In this document: piece after piece, positions 8,182 through 16,386 of the stretch | Layout: every line of letters starts with the position of its first letter | How positions within the stretch are numbered: the first letter of the stretch is position 1 | Source of the DNA: Mesorhizobium sp. B2-4-15 | Lineage (GTDB): Bacteria > Pseudomonadota > Alphaproteobacteria > Rhizobiales > Rhizobiaceae | Direction: 5' to 3' | DNA: 64,000 nt | NCBI RefSeq assembly: GCF_006658505.1 | Contig: NZ_VFUZ01000025.1 | Location: 16,007-80,006, forward strand | The notes under the pieces: generated by a model | Told to the model about the DNA's origin: nothing | Database searches by the model: none | The model's input: only the letters and a program-made list of their open reading frames with translations | Program-made: the position numbers and the translations under genes

Positions 8182-8973
8182 CTAGCCGCGCTTCCTGAAC
8201 ACGCCGATCATCGGTCCCAGATTCCAGTAATCGTCGTTACGGCCGATGGCCGGGGCGAGCAGGCTTGAAATCGAGCCGTCGAGGAACAGCGCATTATCGC
8301 AGCCGAGCGCATCGCGAAAGAGCCGGGCGAATGCATGGAACGTCACCGCGCCATTCGAAATGGCAAAGACCGCGACACCGTCCTTTCGCACGCCGACACC
8401 GTCGCGGGTCTTGCGCGAGGTGCTGTCGGACTGGAATTTCGGATGAAGCTGGCCGTCGATGACCAGCATCGGCCCGGATTGCGTCGCATAGTCGGTGGGC
8501 GGCCGCTTCCTGACGAAGTCCCTCGTCGCCCGGACCGTGGCCTTGCCGCCGCTGATGTAGAAGATGCCATTCGGCTGCAGCGAAAAATTGCCGGTTCCCG
8601 ATCCCGTCTTCACGTCAGCCATTTCCTGGCCTCGCTCGATATAGAGGCCGACCGGTCTGAGGTCGGGGTGATACATGCCGGCATTGATGGCAAACAGCAT
8701 TGTGCGGCCGGCCGCGCGCTGGGCATTGTCGAGATTGTGCAGCGACTGAAAAGGTTTACCGGCTGGATCCTTCCAGAACAGCTCGATCGAATAGCGTTTC
8801 GGGTCGACCTCGCAGACGAGATAGCTGGCCGCCTCAAAAGCAAAATCACGGCACGGTGGCACCTTTGCGAACCATTGGCCGAACGCCATCGTCGTGGCGA
8901 TCGCCTGCGGCAGCGCGGTCTTGGCGAAGGTCGCCAACAGCGGGACGGCGTTGAGAAGTGTCGGAAAATCCAT
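8182..8973 (-). CDS. Phosphodiester glycosidase (NAGPA/DUF2233) family protein
   Basis: 263 residues. The family fold is marked by FAINAGMYHPDLRPVGLYIE, LQPNGIFYI, ATQSGPMLV, TRDGVGV and the C-terminal DALGCDNALFLDGSISSL block. This group is related to the enzyme that removes GlcNAc from phosphodiesters, and bacterial members are proposed to act on envelope glycans. The N-terminus (NAVPLLATFAKTALPQAIATT) is hydrophobic and may be a signal or anchor. The substrate is unknown. It lies between DedA and BTLCP genes, all envelope-related. Confidence 0.85.
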   Translation of the reverse strand: MDFPTLLNAVPLLATFAKTALPQAIATTMAFGQWFAKVPPCRDFAFEAASYLVCEVDPKRYSIELFWKDPAGKPFQSLHNLDNAQRAAGRTMLFAINAGMYHPDLRPVGLYIERGQEMADVKTGSGTGNFSLQPNGIFYISGGKATVRATRDFVRKRPPTDYATQSGPMLVIDGQLHPKFQSDSTSRKTRDGVGVRKDGVAVFAISNGAVTFHAFARLFRDALGCDNALFLDGSISSLLAPAIGRNDDYWNLGPMIGVFRKRG

Positions 8974-9086
8974 GCACCTACCGGATCGCCAGCTTCAATG
9001 AGCGGACGTGGATAGCATCGCTGGACGCCACTATGGAAGACAGTTGAAGAGAGCGCGGACACGGTCCGGATGCGGTGGCGCGGAGA

Positions 9087-9713
9087 CTATTTGACAGCGC
9101 TGACCAGCTGTTCGTCGCCGCCAAGGATGGAAACCCAGTGCCCGGTGTTGTCGCTCGCCTGCCTTTTCAGGTAGCGGTAGCTGGTCTGGTTCCAGAGGCG
9201 GACCTTGTCTGTCAGGTTGTCGAGGATGAAGTCGCCCTTGTCGGTGCGCACTGTCAGCACGGCATGACCTTCGCCGTCGGGCTTACGCACCACCGTCATC
9301 AGGAGATTGGCGATGGCAATGCCCAAACTGCTGAGTTCGCGGCGCTTTTCCAGCGCGTAGTCCTCGCAATCACCGAAGCCGTTGTCGGGGTAGGCCCACC
9401 ACTCCTCCTTGCCGTAATTGTCGAGGTCGCTCATCGGCTTGACGCGCGTGTTGACCGAGAGATTCACGGCCGTGATCTCGTGCAGCAGCTTGCCGGTCAT
9501 ATGTTCCGGCGCGCTGTCGTGGGAGCGGATGGAGCATTCCGCGACATGGATCTTGCAAAAATCATAGTGGCCGATCGGCTGGGAGGTCGAGCCACCGATA
9601 ACCATGGACGCGGGCGCGGAATAGGCGAAACTCGCCGCCGAACAGAAAGCGGTCAGCGCAGCCGCCAGCCCCAGCCCCTTCGCCTTGCGGCGCCAACCTG
9701 TCGAGGATGCCAT
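9087..9713 (-). CDS. Bacterial transglutaminase-like cysteine protease (BTLCP)
   Basis: 208 residues with a signal peptide (about 1-33, ending FAYSA). The catalytic triad of the transglutaminase/papain-like fold is visible: Cys116 in GFGDCEDYALEKR, His150 in GEGHAVLTV and Asp165 in ILDNL. The family is common in rhizobia as single-gene periplasmic proteins. Elsewhere (LapG) such proteases cleave adhesins under c-di-GMP control, but no LapD/LapA partner is adjacent, so the target is unknown. A TTAA-N7-TTAA box lies 23-37 bases upstream of the start. Confidence 0.9.
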   Translation of the reverse strand: MASSTGWRRKAKGLGLAAALTAFCSAASFAYSAPASMVIGGSTSQPIGHYDFCKIHVAECSIRSHDSAPEHMTGKLLHEITAVNLSVNTRVKPMSDLDNYGKEEWWAYPDNGFGDCEDYALEKRRELSSLGIAIANLLMTVVRKPDGEGHAVLTVRTDKGDFILDNLTDKVRLWNQTSYRYLKRQASDNTGHWVSILGGDEQLVSAVK

Positions 9714-9735
9714 GCGGCCCCGCCCATCGTTTTTG

Positions 9736-9750
9736 TTAACGGAACGTTAA
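9736..9750 (-). promoter_or_regulatory. Candidate CtrA box upstream of the BTLCP gene
   Basis: TTAA-CGGAACG-TTAA has the CtrA spacing and is also a perfect inverted repeat (TTAACG-gaa-CGTTAA). It sits only 23 bases before ATG 9713, where bound protein would overlap the promoter, so repression is as possible as activation. Confidence 0.45.
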
Positions 9751-9858
9751 GGGCGGTTATGTCCCGAAGTCAATGAACGCGGCTGATCACATCTTTGCTG
9801 GCGCCGCACGGGCCTTCGGGGGTTGCAGGGGCGCAACACCAGGATTCAGGTTCCCAGG

Positions 9859-10731
9859 CTAGGCCAGCCATCCCATCGCCACACCGAGCAGCAGGACGAC
9901 ACCGAGCAGGCCACGGTAGATGACGAAGGGCCAGGCGGAGAACCGTTCCAGCACGCGCATCAACCCCCAGATGGCGAAGAAGGCGGAGATCGAGGCGACG
10001 ACCAGCCCCGTGGCAAGAACCGACCACCCATGGGCATCAAGGTGAACCTTGTGCAGTTCCCACAGTTCCTTCAGACCGGCCAGCGCGATCGCCGGCAGCC
10101 CGAGCAGGAACGAGAAGCGCGCCGCCTCGGCCCGTTTGAAGCCGAGCCCCAATGCCGCCGTCAAAGTTGAGCCCGAGCGTGAGACGCCGGGTATCAGCGC
10201 GCCGATCTGGGCGATGCCGACCAGAAGCGCGTCGGCGAGCGACGCTTCGCCCATGGTGCGGCGGTGGCGGGCGAAAATCTCGGCCAGCGCCAGCAGGACC
10301 GCCATGACAATGCAGGCCCATCCGATCACGCTCAGGCTGCGCAGCGGCGAATTGCAGGTATTAAGAACGCCTGACAGCGCCACGCCGGCAATGACGATCG
10401 GGATCGTCGCCAGCACGATCCAGGAAGCCAGCCGAAAGTCGCGGTCCGCGAAATCGCGCCGCACGAGAGCTCCGAGCGAGCCGAACACGAGATCCCTGAC
10501 ATCGCCCCAGAAATAACTGACGACGGCGGCGAGCGCGGCAAGCTGCATGGCAGCGGAGAAGGCGGAGCCGGGATCCTGCCAGCCAAGCACCGCCGGCACG
10601 ATGCGCATGTGGGCGGTCGAGGAAATCGGCAGCAATTCGGTGATGCCCTGAACGAGGCCGAGAAAGGCGACCTTGGCATATCCCAGGCCGACAAAGCCCG
10701 TATCCACGCCCTGAGTGCAGATGTCAGCCAT
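9859..10731 (-). CDS. uppP: Undecaprenyl-diphosphate phosphatase
   Basis: 290 residues, polytopic. UppP/BacA dephosphorylates undecaprenyl diphosphate to recycle the lipid carrier for peptidoglycan and polysaccharide synthesis; high levels give bacitracin resistance. The two signature motifs are intact: QGITELLPISSTAH at 28-41 (QxxxE) and PGVSRSGST at 181-189. Around eight hydrophobic segments alternate through the protein. The length is slightly above the usual 265-280 because of a longer N-terminus and the central RRTMGEAS loop. It is a stand-alone gene; the 145-base gap to the BTLCP gene holds no obvious feature beyond the CtrA-like box. Confidence 0.95.
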   Translation of the reverse strand: MADICTQGVDTGFVGLGYAKVAFLGLVQGITELLPISSTAHMRIVPAVLGWQDPGSAFSAAMQLAALAAVVSYFWGDVRDLVFGSLGALVRRDFADRDFRLASWIVLATIPIVIAGVALSGVLNTCNSPLRSLSVIGWACIVMAVLLALAEIFARHRRTMGEASLADALLVGIAQIGALIPGVSRSGSTLTAALGLGFKRAEAARFSFLLGLPAIALAGLKELWELHKVHLDAHGWSVLATGLVVASISAFFAIWGLMRVLERFSAWPFVIYRGLLGVVLLLGVAMGWLA

Positions 10732-10923
10732 GTCGGGTTCCGTGTGTGAGAGATCTAGCTTGCGCAGGTGTTACCGGCGTCGGCCGGTCCCGCGCAAGCC
10801 TTACCGTCATGGATCGGATAATCAATTTACGGATTTGTAAGCTGGCGCCGTGCGTCGAAATACGTCGTCCAAGACCGGCCCAAGAGGCCGGCCTGTGTTC
10901 TCATGGGATAGAACGGCAAGCAA

Positions 10924-11121
10924 TTACGGGCACAGCCAGGGTTTCTGGCAGGTCCTGGCGATCACATGGGCCGGGGGAACGAAGGGTTCCTCGGCCGATG
11001 GTCGGCGCACCCGTTCGAGCAGCATGCGTACCTGTTCCGGGCGCACCCGGTCGCGCTCCATCACAAGCAGGACCATCGGATCGCTCAAAAGCTCGTCCAG
11101 GGTGCTGATGCTGTCGTTCAT
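10924..11121 (-). CDS. Small hypothetical protein
   Basis: 65 residues from ATG 11121, preceded by a good GAGGAG ribosome site. The sequence (STLDELLSDPMVLLVMERD, then RPEQVRMLLERVRR and a proline-rich tail PFVPPAHVIARTC) suggests a short helical protein with two conserved-looking cysteines near the end. No family recognised and no signal peptide. It is transcribed like uppP, 190 bases away, with nothing evident in that gap. Confidence 0.6.
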   Translation of the reverse strand: MNDSISTLDELLSDPMVLLVMERDRVRPEQVRMLLERVRRPSAEEPFVPPAHVIARTCQKPWLCP

Positions 11122-11274
11122 CCGTCGTCTCCTCGAATGCCGGCCCGCGCAGCATAGATAGGACGCAAAGATGGCCCGCCAATGACGTTTTGCCGGCTAT
11201 CGCGTGTCGATTTGGATTAATTTTTTGTCATGACTGGACGACTTCATCCCCCTCCTTGTAGGAAAAGGGGGCGG

Positions 11275-11670
11275 TTACGGAGGCGGAGCGCCTTCATATT
11301 GCGGCAGGCCGTCGTCAAGCACCAACCAGGGCTGCTTCGAGCCGGTCCAGATATGCATCCGCGGCCGAAACAGCGAAGGGTCGTCGAGCGATCCGGTGGT
11401 GATGCCGATGATGCCGGCGGAATCGCGACGCGAAAACATCGTCGTGCCGCAGTTCGGGCAAAAGCCGCGCTGGAGATCCGGCGAGGTGTTCACTGTCGCC
11501 AGCGGTCCTTCGACCGTCACATCATCGATGCGAAACAGCACGCGAGCGTTGAAGGCGGCGCCGATCGCCTTCTGGCAAAGCCGGCAATGGCAGATGCGTT
11601 CATTGACAGGAACCACGTCGGCGCGATAGCGCACCGCTCCGCATAGGCACCCGCCCTGATATCCAGCCAT
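11275..11670 (-). CDS. GFA (glutathione-dependent formaldehyde-activating)/CENP-V family protein
   Basis: 131 residues. The zinc-binding GFA fold is shown by GGCLCGAVRY (residues 6-15), ICHCRLCQKAIGAAF (about 27-41) and FCPNCGTTMF (about 90-99), which supply the two zinc sites. The prototype Gfa was linked to the glutathione-formaldehyde adduct, but most members have unknown substrates. Just after the stop, 11248-11272 forms a CCCCCT/AGGGGG hairpin resembling the stem tips of the intergenic repeats. Confidence 0.9.
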   Translation of the reverse strand: MAGYQGGCLCGAVRYRADVVPVNERICHCRLCQKAIGAAFNARVLFRIDDVTVEGPLATVNTSPDLQRGFCPNCGTTMFSRRDSAGIIGITTGSLDDPSLFRPRMHIWTGSKQPWLVLDDGLPQYEGAPPP

Positions 11671-11787
11671 CGTCCTGATCTAATCTCGGAGAGAGTAATC
11701 GACAGGCTAGCGGCGGGACCGATTGGGTCAATTGAAAAGCTTTGATACAAGGTCATCGATTATGATGATGCGGATGGAACGGAAACC

Positions 11788-12816
11788 ATGACGCCGGATA
11801 TCGAAACCATCGGCATTGCGGACCTGTTCGGGCCGCCCTCGCCTACGCGCGAGCGCACCGACGCCAGGATCATGGCCGCCGCCTCGGGCATCGGTTTCAT
11901 GGCGGTCCGCGATTTTCCCGGCGATGACTGGCTGACGCCGGACAAGCGTGCGCAATTGCTGCGCATCTTCGAGCTTCCCGATGCCGAGAAGCAGAAACTG
12001 CTGCGCTGGAATTTCGACCGCACCAGGAAGAATTTCTACCGCGGCTGGTTCCCGCTGCAGCCGCGAGCCGTTTCCTACAAGGAAGGCATCGACATGGGGC
12101 CCGACCTTGCCGATGCGACGCGTGTTTCGGCCTCCGACGATCCTTTGCGCGAGCCAACACCTTTGCCGGCCGAAAATGCCCTGCCCGGCTGGCGCTCCGC
12201 GGCGGCCGACTACTATCGCGCGATGGAGACGGTCGGCAACGCGCTGATGCGGTCGATCGCCCGCGGGCTTGGCCTGCCGGAAACGATCTTCGATGCCTAT
12301 TTCGATCAGGGCATCTCGACGCTGCGCCTGATCCGTTATCCCCTGCGCGACGCCAATGCCGGCGTCGATACTGGTGGCCCGCAGGTCACGGTGGTCCATA
12401 AGGGGGAAACGCGCACCATCATCGGCGGCGAACATGCCGATTCAGGCTTCGTCACTTTACTGGCGCAGGACGGCGTCGACGGCCTGCAGGCAAAAAACCT
12501 CGCCGGCGAGTGGGTCGACGTGCCGCCTGCCAACGGCACGCTGGCGGTCAATTTCGGCCAGTTGCTGGAGCGCTGGACCGGTGGACGTGTCAGGGCGACG
12601 CGGCACCGGGTGATTGCGCCGAAGACGGTGCGTTTTTCGATTCCGTTTTTCTACGAGCCGCGCGTCGATGCCGAGATCGCCCCATTGCCGTTGAGCGGCG
12701 CCGAGCCTTTCGAGCCATTTCTCTATGGCGACTATCTCTGGGACTCGGCGACGAATTTCGTCGAGATGAGCGGCATCAAGCATCTCAGGCTGCCCCGTCG
12801 CGCAAAGGCTTCATAA
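11788..12816 (+). CDS. Isopenicillin N synthase family 2OG-Fe(II) oxygenase
   Basis: 342 residues. The N-terminal DIOX_N-like region has SGIGFMAVRDF, followed by a double-stranded beta-helix core with the iron facial triad His216-x-Asp218 (GGEHADSG) and His273 (RHRV). The co-substrate Arg282-x-Ser284 (RFSIPFF) is also present. Members use iron, O2 and usually 2-oxoglutarate for hydroxylation, desaturation or ring closure of small molecules. The Arg-x-Ser favours 2OG dependence. The substrate is unknown and the gene is monocistronic, converging on a lipoprotein hydrolase. Confidence 0.9.
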   Translation: MTPDIETIGIADLFGPPSPTRERTDARIMAAASGIGFMAVRDFPGDDWLTPDKRAQLLRIFELPDAEKQKLLRWNFDRTRKNFYRGWFPLQPRAVSYKEGIDMGPDLADATRVSASDDPLREPTPLPAENALPGWRSAAADYYRAMETVGNALMRSIARGLGLPETIFDAYFDQGISTLRLIRYPLRDANAGVDTGGPQVTVVHKGETRTIIGGEHADSGFVTLLAQDGVDGLQAKNLAGEWVDVPPANGTLAVNFGQLLERWTGGRVRATRHRVIAPKTVRFSIPFFYEPRVDAEIAPLPLSGAEPFEPFLYGDYLWDSATNFVEMSGIKHLRLPRRAKAS

Positions 12817-12821
12817 ACAAA

Positions 12822-12853
12822 CCGTCGGCCATCTCGTTGGGGGCGGCCGACGG
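12822..12853. terminator. Bidirectional hairpin between convergent genes
   Basis: CCGTCGGCC (12822-12830) pairs with GGCCGACGG (12845-12853) across a 14-base loop, in the 51-base gap between two convergent stop codons. There is no T-run, so it may be a shared terminator of modest strength. Confidence 0.5.
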
Positions 12854-12867
12854 GAATCGACGGGCGG

Positions 12868-13815
12868 TTACTTCGTTTCGCTGACCATCTCGTCCCAGCT
12901 CTTCACCTTGGTCTCGCCGTTGAGGAACGGCAGCGCGGCGACCGTCAGTTCCTGAGCGAAGAAGACTTCGTAATGGGTACGGTTGGGCAGGATCGCCAGG
13001 CGGTTCTGCGACAGGTTCTCACGCATCCAGCCGGCGTCCTTCAGGCCGCCGCCGAGCATCTGGTAGAACTTGATCTCGTGCTCGGGCTTGTACATGTCGC
13101 TGTCGCCATAGGCCAGCATGACCGGCATCTTCAGCTTGGGAACATCAGCCGAGAAGTCGTAGTTCTGACGCATGAAATTGCCGAGCGCATCGAGCAGTTT
13201 CGGGAAGTCTTCCGGGTGCGGCGCCACGGCGACGTAGGATTTGTACATCGGCGTGTCCTTCATGAATTCGGCCGCGGCCGCGCTCACCTGTGCCTGTTGC
13301 GGACGCATCTCGTCATAGAAGCCGTCGGCGGCATAGCCGGTCGAGACCAGGACAAGGCGCCGCACGGTCTCGGGATGCTGGACCGCCATGCGGAAGGCGA
13401 CCCCGCCGCCCAGCGAATAACCCATGACGTCGACCTTGTCGTAGCCGAGCTCCTTCACGACACCGGCCATGTCGTCGCCAATCGCTTCCAGACTGAATGG
13501 CCGGTCGCCGAGCGCCGTGCGGCCATGGCCTTGCAAATCGACGCCGATGACGGTGCGGTTCTCGGCAAGCTTGGGCAGGATCGGCGCGAACATGTCGATG
13601 GAGCCGAGACCGCCATGCAAGAGAAGCAGCGGCTCGCCCTTGCCGTAGACGGCATAATAATAGTTCAGGCCGTTGATCGGCAGCAGGCCGGACTTTTCCG
13701 GCTTCGGAAGTTTCGTTTCGGTGGTCATCGCAGGTTCCTCTGCATTGGTGGTGCCCGGACAGCCGAGAAGCGCTGCAACCGAGACAAGAATGGCGAAAAG
13801 CACGGTCTTGGACAT
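12868..13815 (-). CDS. Alpha/beta hydrolase, probable lipoprotein or exported protein
   Basis: 315 residues from ATG 13815 (GAGGAGAT ribosome site); a longer open frame exists but has no such site. The N-terminus is a signal sequence with a lipobox-like LLGC (Cys19). The hydrolase core shows the oxyanion-hole HGGLGS (67-72), the nucleophile elbow GYSLGG (Ser134), an acid in AYGDSDMY and a histidine in NRTHYEVF. It resembles 3-oxoadipate enol-lactonase/chloroperoxidase-type hydrolases, but the export signal argues for an extracytoplasmic role. The substrate is unknown. It is followed (upstream on this strand) by the AHSA1 gene, 25 bases away. Confidence 0.85.
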   Translation of the reverse strand: MSKTVLFAILVSVAALLGCPGTTNAEEPAMTTETKLPKPEKSGLLPINGLNYYYAVYGKGEPLLLLHGGLGSIDMFAPILPKLAENRTVIGVDLQGHGRTALGDRPFSLEAIGDDMAGVVKELGYDKVDVMGYSLGGGVAFRMAVQHPETVRRLVLVSTGYAADGFYDEMRPQQAQVSAAAAEFMKDTPMYKSYVAVAPHPEDFPKLLDALGNFMRQNYDFSADVPKLKMPVMLAYGDSDMYKPEHEIKFYQMLGGGLKDAGWMRENLSQNRLAILPNRTHYEVFFAQELTVAALPFLNGETKVKSWDEMVSETK

Positions 13816-13840
13816 ATCGATCTCCTCTCGTGCGCTGGCG

Positions 13841-14347
13841 TCAAAGCGTTTTGGCGAGGTCTTCAAGCTGGTCGGTGCACTGGCCCCAACCCGCGTGAAA
13901 ACCCATCGCCTCATGCTGTTCGCGGTCGGCGACGCTCCAATGACGGACGCGGGCGATGTAGCGGGTCTTGCCCTCGCCTTCGTCCTCGAAGGTCAGTACG
14001 CCGGTCATGAACGGCTTTTCCGATGGCTCCCATGCCTGTGTATAGGCATCGGTAAAGACGATCTTCTTGCCGGGAACGACTTCCAGGAAAACGCCGGGGT
14101 TGGGGAATTCATTGCCGTCAGGGCCGGCCATGACGACAAGGCTTGAGCCGCCGGTGCGCACATCCATTTCGGCGCGCGGCGTCGTCCACGGCTTTGGCGC
14201 GAACCACTGCGTCACCAGTTTCGGGTCGGTCCAGCAGCGATAGACGTTCTCGCGCGGCGCATCGATAATGCGGGCGACAACCAGTTCGCGGTCATTGGCG
14301 GGGGCGATATCGAGCTTGGTGGTCACGGTGGTCTCCTCGGGTTTCAT
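13841..14347 (-). CDS. SRPBCC/AHSA1 family protein
   Basis: 168 residues from ATG 14347 (MKPEETTVTTKLDIA), which has GGAAG upstream. The START-like fold is shown by VVARIIDAPRENVYRCWTDP (pocket helix), VTQWFAPKPW, GVFLEVVPGKKIVFTDAY and the C-terminal helix MGFHAGWGQCTDQLEDLA. Members resemble the Hsp90 activator Aha1 C-domain and bind hydrophobic ligands; many bacterial ones are stress-associated with no known reaction. It probably shares a transcript with the downstream hydrolase lipoprotein. Confidence 0.88.
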   Translation of the reverse strand: MKPEETTVTTKLDIAPANDRELVVARIIDAPRENVYRCWTDPKLVTQWFAPKPWTTPRAEMDVRTGGSSLVVMAGPDGNEFPNPGVFLEVVPGKKIVFTDAYTQAWEPSEKPFMTGVLTFEDEGEGKTRYIARVRHWSVADREQHEAMGFHAGWGQCTDQLEDLAKTL

Positions 14348-14449
14348 CTGGCTTCCGTCCCAAGGACGAGCCGGAAGAACGCAACCCGACATGGCCAGCG
14401 AAAAAACTCTGGAGATTATTGCTGGGAAGAATGGCGAACCGAGCTCGCG

Positions 14450-14698
14450 TCAGTGGCGCTTGGCTTGCACCAGATAAGCGTCGATCTCGGTCTCGCCGAG
14501 CCACTTGGCTGCTTCCAGACGATGCAGGCCTTCGACGAGTACATGGCGCTTGCCGTCGTGGCGGACCTGGATCGGCGTCTTCATGCCGTTCTCCAGTATG
14601 TCCTCGGCGAGATGCCGCACCGTCTCGGGATGCAGCGTCTTCCTGCGCGCAGTGGGCACGTAGATGTCGTCGACCTTGACCTTTTGCACCCTCAGCAT
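14450..14698 (-). CDS. Stand-alone ParB/Spo0J N-terminal domain protein
   Basis: 82 residues. The ParB-nuclease/CTPase-type fold is recognisable from VDDIYVPTARRKTLHPETV (box I), LAEDILENGMKTPIQVR, and VLVEGLHRLEAAKWLG (GxHR box). No helix-turn-helix DNA-binding or dimerisation domain follows, and no parA is nearby, so it is not a plasmid-partition protein. Single-domain relatives may bind nucleotides or partner proteins; the role is unknown. Confidence 0.8.
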   Translation of the reverse strand: MLRVQKVKVDDIYVPTARRKTLHPETVRHLAEDILENGMKTPIQVRHDGKRHVLVEGLHRLEAAKWLGETEIDAYLVQAKRH

Positions 14699-14857
14699 GG
14701 CTGTCCCCGTGGCGGAACCGCCGCCGGCTTCCTGAGATAGTCGGTTTGTTCAGGAGGGCCAAGGGCGCGGCTAACGAATATCGGCCCGTCCACCGGTTTG
14801 CCTCTCGCCACGCGTTTCGCTATGGCGTCTCGCGATCCTAATAGAGGCCACGGAACC

Positions 14858-15274
14858 ATGAGCAAATCCCTCGTCACCTTCGTCGGCGTCGCCCATCCCT
14901 GGATGTGCGATGTGATGGGACACGTGAATGTGCGCCACTACGCGGCGATGTTCGATGATGCCAGTTTCCAGCTCCTCGGCCATATCGCCGGGCAGGATGG
15001 CAGCCAGGCAGCGGCGACCGGGTGGGCCGATGTGCGCACCGAGATCGACTATCGTCATGAAACGAAAGCCGGCTCGCTGATTACCATCCGTTCGCATGTT
15101 GTGAAGATCGGCCGCACCTCCGTCACCTTCGAACAGGTCATGTCAGGATCGCTCGACGGCGTCGTCCATGCATCGAGCCGCACGACCAGCGTGCGCTTCG
15201 ATCTTGCCGCACGGGCCTCGGTGGCGCTCGACGAGCCGATGCGCAACCGCGCGGCGGCGTTCCTGATCGAATAG
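14858..15274 (+). CDS. Acyl-CoA thioesterase, 4-hydroxybenzoyl-CoA thioesterase type hotdog fold
   Basis: 138 residues from ATG 14858 (an in-frame ATG at 14798 would add a basic, unrelated extension). The hotdog signature is DVMGHVNVRHYAAMFDDASF, with the catalytic-type Asp at the start, and the central strands EIDYRHETKAGSLITIRS and KIGRTSVTFEQVM follow. Such enzymes hydrolyse acyl-CoA thioesters in the cytoplasm. The substrate cannot be told from sequence. It converges on the LysR gene. Confidence 0.85.
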   Translation: MSKSLVTFVGVAHPWMCDVMGHVNVRHYAAMFDDASFQLLGHIAGQDGSQAAATGWADVRTEIDYRHETKAGSLITIRSHVVKIGRTSVTFEQVMSGSLDGVVHASSRTTSVRFDLAARASVALDEPMRNRAAAFLIE

Positions 15275-15289
15275 GCCGGCTTCGACAGC

Positions 15290-16249
15290 TCAGCCGTTGT
15301 AGATGCGATCCTCCATCGGCGTCTCGGTGATCAGCGTCTGAAGCCCCGAAAGCAACGCCTTCTCGGCCCGGTTCATCGCCCTGTCGGGATTGGTCAGCAG
15401 AAAGATGTCGATCGCCGGCGGCGCATCGTAGGGTGGCAGCCGCCATAGCATGCCGTCGCGCACATCGCGCCGTGCGACATGCAGTGGCAGCGGGCCGATG
15501 CCGAGCCCCGCCACGATCATGCGCCGCACCTCCTCCAGGCTCGAGGACACGCCGACGACATCGGCGTTCAGCCGGGCTTCGCTGCGCAGCAACGCGACAG
15601 GCCTCAACGCGTCCGAAATGTGGTCGGTCTGGAAGGAAACCTGGGGCTCGCCGCGCAGATCCGCCAGTGTCAGTCCGGTTTTCCCGTAAAGCCCGTGCCG
15701 CGGGCCGCAGAAGAAACCGAAGAACTCGCGATAGACCATCTGATAATCCAGTGTCGGATCGCGCTGGCTGACCAGGCAGATGCCGAAGGACGCGCGACGC
15801 TCCCTCACCTGCTTGGCCACGTCCATGCTTGCCGCGACCGAGATGGTGATCGAGGCGCGCGGGTAGTTGCGGTGGAATTCCGCCAGCGCGCGGTCGAACA
15901 GCGGCGAGACGACATGGCTGGCGGTAGCGATCATGACGTGGCCGGTGACATCGTCGCTGATGCCGCGCATCAAGAGCGGCAGCTGCGATATGCTGCCGAA
16001 GACCTCGACGCTCTGCTCGTAGATCAGCCGCCCGACCTCGGTGAGTTCGAAGCGCGTCGCATCGCGCTCGACCAGCCGCCGGCCAACGCGGTCCTCCAGG
16101 CGCCGCAAAGCGTTACTGACGCTGGGCTGCTTGAGGTTGAGGCGCTCGGCGGCGCGGGTGATGCTTTTCACCTCGGCGATGACGACGAACGTCCGCAGAA
16201 GGTTCCAGTCGAGGTCCCAGACCAGACGTTCGGGGCGCGGCAAGGCCAT
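15290..16249 (-). CDS. LysR-family transcriptional regulator of the adjacent ABC/catabolic locus
   Basis: 319 residues. The N-terminal winged helix-turn-helix (about 12-72) includes LRTFVVIAEVKSITRAAERL and QPSVSNALRRLEDRVGRRLV. The effector-binding domain follows (about 97-300), with IGPLPLHVARRDV near the end. It is divergent from the amino acid-type ABC importer, the usual arrangement in which a LysR protein senses the imported compound or a catabolite. The 137-base intergenic region carries a TTGCG-N9-CGCAA dyad that could be its operator. Confidence 0.92.
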   Translation of the reverse strand: MALPRPERLVWDLDWNLLRTFVVIAEVKSITRAAERLNLKQPSVSNALRRLEDRVGRRLVERDATRFELTEVGRLIYEQSVEVFGSISQLPLLMRGISDDVTGHVMIATASHVVSPLFDRALAEFHRNYPRASITISVAASMDVAKQVRERRASFGICLVSQRDPTLDYQMVYREFFGFFCGPRHGLYGKTGLTLADLRGEPQVSFQTDHISDALRPVALLRSEARLNADVVGVSSSLEEVRRMIVAGLGIGPLPLHVARRDVRDGMLWRLPPYDAPPAIDIFLLTNPDRAMNRAEKALLSGLQTLITETPMEDRIYNG

Positions 16250-16284
16250 TCCTGATATCTATGCTCCCTATTCCCATTATCTAT

Positions 16285-16303
16285 TTGCGTAATGCTTGCG
16301 CAA
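16285..16303. promoter_or_regulatory. Candidate LysR operator dyad
   Basis: TTGCG-N9-CGCAA lies between the divergent LysR and ABC-importer genes and contains a T-N11-A core typical of LysR boxes. It is about 85 bases from the importer start and 36 from the regulator start, suitable for autoregulation plus activation. Confidence 0.45.
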
Positions 16304-16386
16304 AAGCAATCATTGCCGTCAGGAGAGCGCCCCAACGCCTCCCAAGAACAAGCCTTCGCGCTCCATCCAGAGGAAAGAAATTTCAG

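Noticed and set aside
9800..9860. Possible uppP terminator or small RNA
   Set aside because: The bases are GC-rich but I could not find a clean stem followed by a T-run.
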